DNA of 64,000 nt from Streptococcus porcinus. GTDB taxonomy: Bacteria; Bacillota; Bacilli; Lactobacillales; Streptococcaceae. This document shows, piece by piece, positions 58,510 to 64,000 of the stretch. The position numbers and the translations under genes are program-made. Position 1 is the stretch's first letter, and every line of letters begins with the position of its first letter. The notes under the pieces were generated by a model. It was not told the DNA's origin and ran no database searches. It saw only the letters and a program-made list of their open reading frames with translations. The stretch is from positions 77,501 through 141,500 of the forward strand of contig NZ_LS483388.1 in NCBI RefSeq assembly GCF_900475415.1, in the 5' to 3' direction.

Positions 58510-58842
58510 ACTTTTTCTATTAGCAGGAGCTGATTTGTAAGCTAATGAACTGGCCTAAAAGTGTTATTTAAGCAAATTTGAGAGAAGTCGAGGCTTTTTA
58601 AAACAAAAGGTCCAACCTTATTTGTGGACTCTAGAAAAGAGAAGAACGGATGATGTGCATCGTAGCCGACAAGTTAGATTTTTGTCTAACCTGTCGGCTG
58701 TTTTTATTTTAGAAGTCAGGAGGTTAAAAAATCTTTTTTATGATAGTCTTTCTTCAGTGATAAAGTCTTTTAAAAAAGCCCCAAGGACTTGGGACGCTCG
58801 GCTAATGACAGAAAGGTTGGAGTGTGAAAGTGATGGACCATT
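58510..58842 (+). other. Non-coding gap with a strong terminator hairpin, possible small RNA
   Basis: No convincing ORF. Main element: AGCCGACA plus GTTAGA (58664-58678) pairs with TCTAAC plus TGTCGGCT (58685-58699), 14 pairs with one mismatch, loop of six, then GTTTTTATTTT. A smaller stem GGTCCA/TGGACT (58609-58614 with 58625-58630) and GATG/CATC precede it. The structure lies 155 bases after the DUF2200 gene stop, so it could end that transcript or a separate small RNA. A short open frame (58622-58846) overlaps the hairpin and lacks gene-like features. Confidence 0.45.
58664..58707 (+). terminator. Intrinsic terminator hairpin in the DUF2200 to dsd-regulator gap
   Basis: 15-position stem with one mismatch (58664-58678 with 58685-58699), loop TTTTTG, tail GTTTTTATTTT. 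Confidence 0.8.
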
Positions 58843-59514
58843 TTAATCGGCATCAATCTTTTTAAGGTAGCGGTAGACACTTGGTTCTGAGATATTTAAG
58901 ACTTCAGCAACCTTTGAAACGGCTCCCTTGAGCTGAAAGACTCCTTTTTCGTGGAGCTTGTAAACAATGTCTATTTTGACTTCTTGGCTAAGGTTAATCC
59001 CTTGTTTTAATAAAGAAGGGTCGATGATCTCGCTAATGATATCTTGAATGTTATTTGATAAGACTTCTACCGCTTCATCTGGTTGATAATTAATTGACGC
59101 TAGTGTTGGTGACTGACACTGATGTGGGAGGAGGTTGGCCAAACTTAAGACATTCTCGGCTAAGTTTTTGTAGACGGATATATCCATATTGATACAGAGC
59201 ATGCCTTCTAGTTGACCACTGGCGTTTTTGATAAATAAAGTCGATCCTCGGACTTCTTTGTTTTGTGGGCTCACAATAGCTTTGTAATTGGTGACAAAAT
59301 CTTGTTTTTGATAGACCTTATTATTAATCAAGTCTAGTGCAAATGCTGTTAGGGGTGAATTGGTTGTCCGTCCGCTAATGTGACTGTTTACAATTTCGCC
59401 AATGTAGATATCATTTTCATCAATCACATGAAGAACGATTTCATAATTTTCCCCAAGAACTCCATGTAAAAACTTAATGACTGTTTTCCAATAGTTCAGT
59501 CTCTCCTTGTCCAT
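58843..59514 (-). CDS. DauR/YheO-like transcriptional regulator
   Basis: A 223-residue protein: PAS-like YheO domain (about residues 8-120, with VLHVIDENDIYIGEIVNSHISGRTTNSPLT) and a C-terminal helix-turn-helix (LKGAVSKVAEVLNISEPSVYRYLKKI). Relatives include DauR, the regulator of D-arginine catabolism in Pseudomonas. The frame is open from 59598, but ATG 59514 follows AAAAGG. It is divergent from ridA-EIIC-dsdA and most probably controls that operon, perhaps by sensing a D-amino acid; this is inferred from position and family. Confidence 0.82.
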   Translation of the reverse strand: MDKERLNYWKTVIKFLHGVLGENYEIVLHVIDENDIYIGEIVNSHISGRTTNSPLTAFALDLINNKVYQKQDFVTNYKAIVSPQNKEVRGSTLFIKNASGQLEGMLCINMDISVYKNLAENVLSLANLLPHQCQSPTLASINYQPDEAVEVLSNNIQDIISEIIDPSLLKQGINLSQEVKIDIVYKLHEKGVFQLKGAVSKVAEVLNISEPSVYRYLKKIDAD

Positions 59515-59625
59515 ATAAGGTACCCTTTTCCTGATTTTTATTATTATAGTAATACATTTTAAAGTAAAAAACAATTTAAAAAAATGAACATTCTGCAAAA
59601 AACGACCTATGAGGCAAAAAAATGT

Positions 59626-59687
59626 ATAATAAAATATTATTAAAATAATAATTTATTATTGACAATGAATGCGATTTCATTTATAGT
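59626..59687 (+). promoter_or_regulatory. ridA-dsdA promoter with palindromes and cre box
   Basis: TTGACA (59659-59664), 17 bases, TATAGT (59682-59687). TGAATGCGATTTCA (59666-59679), one base off the cre consensus, fills the spacer. Two perfect AT-rich palindromes lie upstream: ATAATA-AAA-TATTAT (59626-59640) and AATAATAA-T-TTATTATT (59644-59660), the latter overlapping the -35. Likely sites for CcpA and the divergent regulator. Confidence 0.65.
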
Positions 59688-59717
59688 TAAATTATTGAAA
59701 CAAAAGGAGGATTATCT

Positions 59718-60083
59718 ATGAAAAACTATCCCGATTCTATTGGGCCTTACTCTATCTACACGGTAGAAGGTAACACGCTCTACACTTCAGGTCAATTACC
59801 AGTGATTCCTGAGACTGGCGACTTAGCTACTGGGTTTGAAGCTCAGTGCCGACAATCTTTTGCCAACATTAAGGGAATTTTAGAGGAACAAGGCCTGGAT
59901 TTGAGCCACGTTTTTAAACTTACTATCTATTTGTCAGATTTGACGTATTTTAATACCTTAAACCATGTGATGGAAGAATTATTTGAGGAACCTTATCCTA
60001 TCAGGACTGCTTATCAAGTTGTTGCTTTACCTAAAGGAGCTTTAATTGAGGTTGAAGCACTAGCTAGACTGACGAAATCATAA
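59718..60083 (+). CDS. ridA: RidA family 2-iminobutanoate/2-iminopropanoate deaminase
   Basis: A 121-residue RidA/YjgF protein. Members hydrolyse enamine/imine products of PLP dehydratases, such as 2-aminoacrylate from serine, before these damage other PLP enzymes. The GPYS motif (SIGPYSIYTVEGNTLYTSGQLP) and the catalytic Arg in YPIRTAYQV, then LPKGALIEVEALA, are present. AGGAGG precedes the ATG. It is first in an operon whose last gene encodes a D-serine lyase that makes exactly such an intermediate. Confidence 0.92.
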   Translation: MKNYPDSIGPYSIYTVEGNTLYTSGQLPVIPETGDLATGFEAQCRQSFANIKGILEEQGLDLSHVFKLTIYLSDLTYFNTLNHVMEELFEEPYPIRTAYQVVALPKGALIEVEALARLTKS

Positions 60084-60116
60084 GCTGTTTAATGTATAGA
60101 TTGGTGGATTAATGAG

Positions 60117-61139
60117 ATGGATATAATTATTGGGACTGGTTTACTTATTCTGGTATTAGCAATTTTTACCTTATTTAACTATAAGGCTCCTTACGGAGCC
60201 AAGGCGATGGGGGCATTGGCTTCGGCAGCATGTGCGTCATTTTTAGTTGAGGCTTTTCAAGATTCTTTTTTTGGAAAAGTTTTAGGCTTTAAGTTTTTGA
60301 GCGAAGTTGGTGGAGCTAATGGTTCCTTATCAGGTGTAGCGGCAGCTATTCTTGTTGCGATTGCTATTGGTGTTTCTCCCGGCTACGCTGTTCTAATTGG
60401 CTTGGCAGTGTCTGGTACGGGAATTATCCCTGGCTTTATTGCTGGGTATCTGGTTTCCTTCTTGATTAAATGGATGGAAAAAAATATTCCTGGTGGATTG
60501 GATCTTATTTCGATTATTATTATTGGAGCTCCATTAACTCGCATCATTGCTAAGCTCATCACCCCGGTGATTAATGATACGCTTTTATCAATAGGTGATA
60601 TCTTAACCTCAAGTGCCAATAGTAATCCAATCATTATGGGAATTATTCTTGGAGGTACAATTGTGGTTGTGGCAACGGCTCCACTATCATCAATGGCTTT
60701 GACAGCTATGCTTGGTTTGACCGGTATACCGATGGCTATTGGAGCCTTGTCCGTTTTTGGTTCTTCTTTTATGAATGCTGTTCTTTTTTATCGCCTAAAA
60801 TTGGGTGAAAGAAAAGACAATATTGCCTTTGCCATTGAACCATTGACACAGGCTGATGTGACCTCGGCAAATCCTATTCCGATTTATGTGACTAATTTTT
60901 GTGGTGGTGCTGCTTGTGGTATTTTAATTGCCTTGATGAAACTGGTCAATGATACTCCGGGAACAGCAACGCCAATTGCTGGTTTTGCTGTCATGTTCGC
61001 CTATAACCCGATGGTAAAAGTGTTAATCACAGCTTTAGGCTGTATTGCTTTGAGTATGCTTGCGGGATATGTTGGTGGAAGCGTATTCAAAAACTATAAA
61101 TTAATTACTAAACAAGAACTACAAGCAAGGGATAGCTAG
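60117..61139 (+). CDS. PTS_EIIC_2-type membrane protein (putative transporter)
   Basis: A 340-residue polytopic protein (about nine to ten segments, Gly- and Ala-rich) of the EIIC_2 family (PF13303-like), related to PTS membrane components. No EIIA or EIIB gene or domain is nearby. Placed between ridA and dsdA, it is the obvious candidate for taking up D-serine or a related substrate, which would mean a non-PTS use of this fold; the role is inferred from context only. The ribosome-binding site is poor. Confidence 0.75.
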   Translation: MDIIIGTGLLILVLAIFTLFNYKAPYGAKAMGALASAACASFLVEAFQDSFFGKVLGFKFLSEVGGANGSLSGVAAAILVAIAIGVSPGYAVLIGLAVSGTGIIPGFIAGYLVSFLIKWMEKNIPGGLDLISIIIIGAPLTRIIAKLITPVINDTLLSIGDILTSSANSNPIIMGIILGGTIVVVATAPLSSMALTAMLGLTGIPMAIGALSVFGSSFMNAVLFYRLKLGERKDNIAFAIEPLTQADVTSANPIPIYVTNFCGGAACGILIALMKLVNDTPGTATPIAGFAVMFAYNPMVKVLITALGCIALSMLAGYVGGSVFKNYKLITKQELQARDS

Positions 61140-61195
61140 AAACTTCTTGGAAAAATGACTGACGGCTGGAAAAATAAAGATGAAGGAGGCTTGTG

Positions 61196-62524
61196 ATGAG
61201 TCTAGAAACTTGGAAAAAAGAAATACCTGAACTTGAAAAAGTGATGAACTATGAAGAACTTTTTTGGATGAACGATTCTTATCAAGGCGTTGATGCCGCT
61301 AATAAGGTGTCGCAGTTTGGAAAAGCCGATATCAAAGATGCAGAAGACCGTTTGAAACGCTTTGCTCCATACTTTGCCGATAATTTTGAGTGCACCCGTG
61401 CTAATAATGGTATTATTGAATCTGCCATCTCAGAAATCCCAGAGTTTCAACACTTTTTAGAATCTCAATACCAAATCAAAATTCCAGGACAGATGTATTT
61501 AAAACGTGATGATACGTTGCCAATAGCTGGGACTATTAAGGCTCGCGGAGCTATTTATGAGGTGCTAAAACATGCTGAAACATTAGCGTTGGAAGCAGGG
61601 ATGTTAAGTGGCTATGATGATGATTATCGGAAATTTGGCAGTCCTGAATTCAAAGAGTTCTTCAGTCAGTACAAGATTATGGTTGGCACTACTGGAAATT
61701 TGGGAATCAGTGTCGGTATCATGGGTGTTTCACTTGGTTTTGAAGTGGTTATTCACATGTCCTACGATGCTAAGGAGTGGAAGAAACAATACTTGCGCGA
61801 TCATGGTGTTGTCGTTATTGAACATAAGACAAATTTCACTGAGGCAGTTAATCAAGGCCGTGCTGAGTCCGATGCAGATCCCAAATCTTACTTTGTAGAT
61901 GACGAGCATTCGGTGGATCTATTCTTAGGCTATACTGTTGGACCTTGCCGATTGAAGAAACAGTTGGAAGAAAAAAAGATTCTCGTCGATGAAGACCATC
62001 CACTCTTTGTCTTCTCACCATGTGGTATTGGTGGCAGTCCTGGCGGTACAGCCTTTGGTTTGAAACAGATATATGGTGATCACGTTCACTGTTTCTTTGC
62101 TCAACCAACACATATGCCGTCCATGTTGGTTGGCCTATTAACCAAAGAATACTCTAAGGTTTCTGTGGCTGATTTTGCTATTGATGCGAAAACAAATATG
62201 GATGGTTTAGCTGTTCCTAGAACGTCTGGTTTTGTAGCTGAATTGATGCATCATTACTTTAATGGGGGAATTACCATTTCTGAAGAGCACCAAAAACTCT
62301 TCTTGACAAAAATGATTGATTTAGAAGACATTCACTTAGAACCGGCAGCTCTAGCGGGTACTATTGGACCAGCAATGCTCTTTGGAACAGAAGAAGGCCG
62401 TGCCTATCTGAAAGCTTATGACTTGGAAGACAAGATGCAAAATGCAACCTATATTGCATGGGCGACTGGTGGTAGTATGGTGCCAAAAGCAGATATGGAA
62501 GAGTTCTACCAAGAAGGTAAATAA
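61196..62524 (+). CDS. dsdA: D-serine ammonia-lyase
   Basis: A 442-residue fold-type II PLP enzyme that converts D-serine to pyruvate and ammonia. The PLP lysine is in PIAGTIKARGAIYEV near residue 116, the phosphate-binding Gly loop is CGIGGSPGG near residue 281, and VGTTGNLGISVGI contacts the cofactor. Length and motifs match DsdA, not the alanine-racemase-like D-serine dehydratase. AAGGAGG precedes ATG 61196 (GTG 61193 too close). Pyruvate feeds fermentation, and RidA would clear 2-aminoacrylate. Confidence 0.92.
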   Translation: MSLETWKKEIPELEKVMNYEELFWMNDSYQGVDAANKVSQFGKADIKDAEDRLKRFAPYFADNFECTRANNGIIESAISEIPEFQHFLESQYQIKIPGQMYLKRDDTLPIAGTIKARGAIYEVLKHAETLALEAGMLSGYDDDYRKFGSPEFKEFFSQYKIMVGTTGNLGISVGIMGVSLGFEVVIHMSYDAKEWKKQYLRDHGVVVIEHKTNFTEAVNQGRAESDADPKSYFVDDEHSVDLFLGYTVGPCRLKKQLEEKKILVDEDHPLFVFSPCGIGGSPGGTAFGLKQIYGDHVHCFFAQPTHMPSMLVGLLTKEYSKVSVADFAIDAKTNMDGLAVPRTSGFVAELMHHYFNGGITISEEHQKLFLTKMIDLEDIHLEPAALAGTIGPAMLFGTEEGRAYLKAYDLEDKMQNATYIAWATGGSMVPKADMEEFYQEGK

Positions 62525-62604
62525 AGCCATTCTGATGATGTCTCTAGCAGAATTAGCTTTGAAATGGTCTAGCTAAACTAGGGACAAGTAACATAGCATT
62601 AGGG

Positions 62605-62688
62605 GAGGCCTATTTCTGGGTGGTAGATGGTTAGTGACTTTTTGTTTCGCTACTAAACTAGCCATCAGGAAATAAGCCTCTCTTTTCT
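62605..62688 (+). terminator. Long imperfect hairpin after dsdA
   Basis: Outer arms GAGGCCTATTTC (62605-62616) and GAAATAAGCCTC (62669-62680), inner arms GATGGTTAG (62626-62634) and CTAGCCATC (62658-62666), then TCTTTTCTATTT. Probably the operon terminator, though the stem is longer than usual. The rest of 62525-62767 shows no gene. Confidence 0.6.
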
Positions 62689-62767
62689 ATTTATAAAAAC
62701 ATGAGAACAAGGGTGTTTGGTTGGCATGCGGTGACTGTTGTCAGTGCCTATAGATGAGGAGAAGAAC

Positions 62768-63091
62768 GTGACAAATTCTATCATATCAAAGATGACCTCT
62801 ATTGAGCTGGAAGCTAAGGCCATTTATGAAGATTATGAAACTAAAAAATTAGCACATGCTATCCAGTTTAAAGATAAGTTGGAAGCCTTAAGGCTGAGTT
62901 ATGACCTAGAGACACAAAAACAAGTAGAAGATTTAAAAGAGGCTCTGGCTAAGGAATTGGCTCAAGAAGAAGCAGCCACTTTAGCAAGGCAACAAGCACA
63001 AGAAAGAGCTATTGAGCTTTTTTTGGCTGATCAAAAAGAGCACTTGGTTGATCAGATTGTGGACAGGGTGGTAGAAAAATATGGCTATTAG
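62768..63091 (+). CDS. V-type ATPase subunit G/H-like stalk protein
   Basis: A 107-residue, highly charged helical protein with heptad pattern, matching the G/H (NtpF-type) peripheral stalk subunit of bacterial V/A-type sodium or proton ATPases. The frame is open from 62738, but GTG 62768 follows GAGGAG at six bases. It overlaps the subunit I gene by 11 bases, which supports the assignment. It is first in the ntp operon that continues past the window. Confidence 0.78.
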   Translation: MTNSIISKMTSIELEAKAIYEDYETKKLAHAIQFKDKLEALRLSYDLETQKQVEDLKEALAKELAQEEAATLARQQAQERAIELFLADQKEHLVDQIVDRVVEKYGY

Positions 63092-64000
63092 TCAAATGAA
63101 GAAACTGTCTATTATCTTAGAGCAAGATATCCTAGATCAGTTTTTACAATTTTTACAGCAAAGGCAAGTCGTTGAAGTACGGAATGTTCGCCAGTTAGAT
63201 GAATGGCAGGAAGCTTTTCAAGAAAGGACTGATACTTGTCCTAAAATATGGCAATTTGCTGATAAGTCTGAAGGGAATTTAGAAGGCAATCAGACTTTAG
63301 CCTATTTTAGACGGCAAGAAGAAGAAATCAAAGACGTCATCAAAGCATTAACAGGTATTATCCCGCCTAAAAGTAAATTGGCCACTCTCAAAAAGCAAAA
63401 ACCCTCTATTCAGTTTGAGGATTTAGAAGATTTAAAGCGACAAAAAGAGGTTAAGGAGCTTCTTTGTTATTATCAGGAAAAAATACAGAGACTGAAAACG
63501 ATTAACCAGGCTTTGGAAGGGCTTGATGTGGAATTAAAAGATCTTAGAAAATGGGAGCAGTTAAAAATTGTACCCCGAGATCTTGCTGATTTAAACGTTT
63601 TAGCTGGTCAGATTGGTACCATTCCAAGTACAGCGGATGATAGTTTTTACCGCCAATTACTGGCTAATCCTCATATTGTATTGGAGAAAGTCTTTCAGAC
63701 AGAGTTAGAGTATGGAGTTCTTTTGTTTTGGGATAAGCAACAAACAGTCGCTCTGGAAGATTACCATTTTAAAGCACTTGATTATCCCTATCAGTTGTTA
63801 CCAGCTGAGTTACTCTTAGAAAAAGAAAAGGCCATTAAGGCCTATAAGGCTGAAAAAGAACAGCTAGTGTTAGAATTATCTAATTCAGCAGACCAGATGG
63901 AAGAACTCTATATTCAGCTAGACTATTGTAGTACTTTAAACTTACGGCAAAGTGCCAAGCAGTTGCTAGCTAGGAGTTGCTATTTAGTTGCTATTGAAGC
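63081..64000 (+). CDS. ntpI: V-type ATPase subunit I (partial, runs off right edge)
   Basis: An open frame without stop from ATG 63081 to the window end, at least 306 residues. The start MAISQMKKLSIILEQDILDQFLQFLQQRQVVEV is typical of the cytosolic N-terminal half of subunit I, which forms the stator arm; the C-terminal membrane half is beyond the window. Two coiled-coil stretches (about residues 120-150 and 250-275) fit the long bent arm. It overlaps the preceding stalk subunit gene by 11 bases. Confidence 0.85.
   Translation, partial: MAISQMKKLSIILEQDILDQFLQFLQQRQVVEVRNVRQLDEWQEAFQERTDTCPKIWQFADKSEGNLEGNQTLAYFRRQEEEIKDVIKALTGIIPPKSKLATLKKQKPSIQFEDLEDLKRQKEVKELLCYYQEKIQRLKTINQALEGLDVELKDLRKWEQLKIVPRDLADLNVLAGQIGTIPSTADDSFYRQLLANPHIVLEKVFQTELEYGVLLFWDKQQTVALEDYHFKALDYPYQLLPAELLLEKEKAIKAYKAEKEQLVLELSNSADQMEELYIQLDYCSTLNLRQSAKQLLARSCYLVAIE

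Noticed and set aside
58622..58846. Open frame of 74 codons on the plus strand
   Set aside because: It runs through a strong terminator hairpin, has no ribosome-binding site and no recognisable composition or motif.

Overview
The window is a low-GC Gram-positive chromosome segment, almost certainly from a pyogenic-group Streptococcus. Evidence: rpoB and rpoC of streptococcal type, the adcRCB zinc locus, a complete comY (comG) competence pilus operon with SigX-type cin-boxes, gshF, an LPxTG-anchored M-like protein next to a divergent Mga-type regulator, and the start of a V-type ATPase operon. The pairing of a single M-like gene with an oppositely oriented mga-like gene, together with a cydABCD respiratory cluster, fits Streptococcus iniae (simA/mgx) best. 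S. uberis, S. parauberis or a relative cannot be excluded from sequence reading alone. There is no prophage, insertion sequence, CRISPR array, tRNA or rRNA; this is mostly core chromosome with a few accessory islands.

Layout. 1-5.6 kb: small metabolic genes (GNAT acetyltransferase, FMN-binding oxidase-like protein, YczE-type membrane protein, M20 peptidase, adhP with a perfect cre box, a nucleotidyltransferase). 5.8-15 kb: a respiratory block, menA-like prenyltransferase, type II NADH dehydrogenase, cytochrome bd oxidase cydAB, its ABC exporter cydCD, and a convergent polyprenyl diphosphate synthase. No DHNA-synthesis genes are present here. 15.2-21.8 kb: ispE, adcRCB with an AdcR operator, tyrS and pbp1b. 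22-29.3 kb: rpoBC with a structured leader. 29.4-35.9 kb: DUF1033 gene, comYABCDEFG, comYH-type methyltransferase and ackA. 36-41.5 kb: an XRE regulator/membrane protein/CPBP protease operon, proC-pepA, a thioredoxin operon with ytpR, a previously uncalled 56-residue membrane ORF, and competence ssbB. 41.6-45.6 kb: a four-gene TrpXYZ-like ABC transporter with two tandem binding proteins, preceded by a 300-nt attenuator. 45.7-48.2 kb: deoxynucleoside kinase, dusB, hslO. 48.3-51.8 kb: Mga-like regulator and M-like protein. 51.9-58.5 kb: gshF, telA-xpaC, purA, DUF2200 gene. 58.8-62.5 kb: a DauR/YheO-like regulator divergent from ridA, an EIIC_2-type membrane protein and dsdA. 62.7 kb to the end: V-type ATPase subunit G/H-like gene and a truncated subunit I gene.

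The most notable finding is the leader of the ABC transporter. A consensus promoter drives a short ORF with a strong ribosome-binding site whose peptide carries Tyr-Tyr-Phe-Ser-Phe-Phe just before its stop. It is followed by a chain of mutually exclusive RNA pairings ending in a perfect intrinsic terminator directly before the first transporter gene. This reads as ribosome-mediated Tyr/Phe attenuation of an ABC importer, a mode much less usual in Gram-positive bacteria than T-boxes. The second is a compact D-serine module: the lyase (dsdA), the enamine deaminase that would clear its 2-aminoacrylate product (ridA), and an orphan membrane EIIC-like protein, under a regulator-operator arrangement that includes a cre box between -35 and -10.
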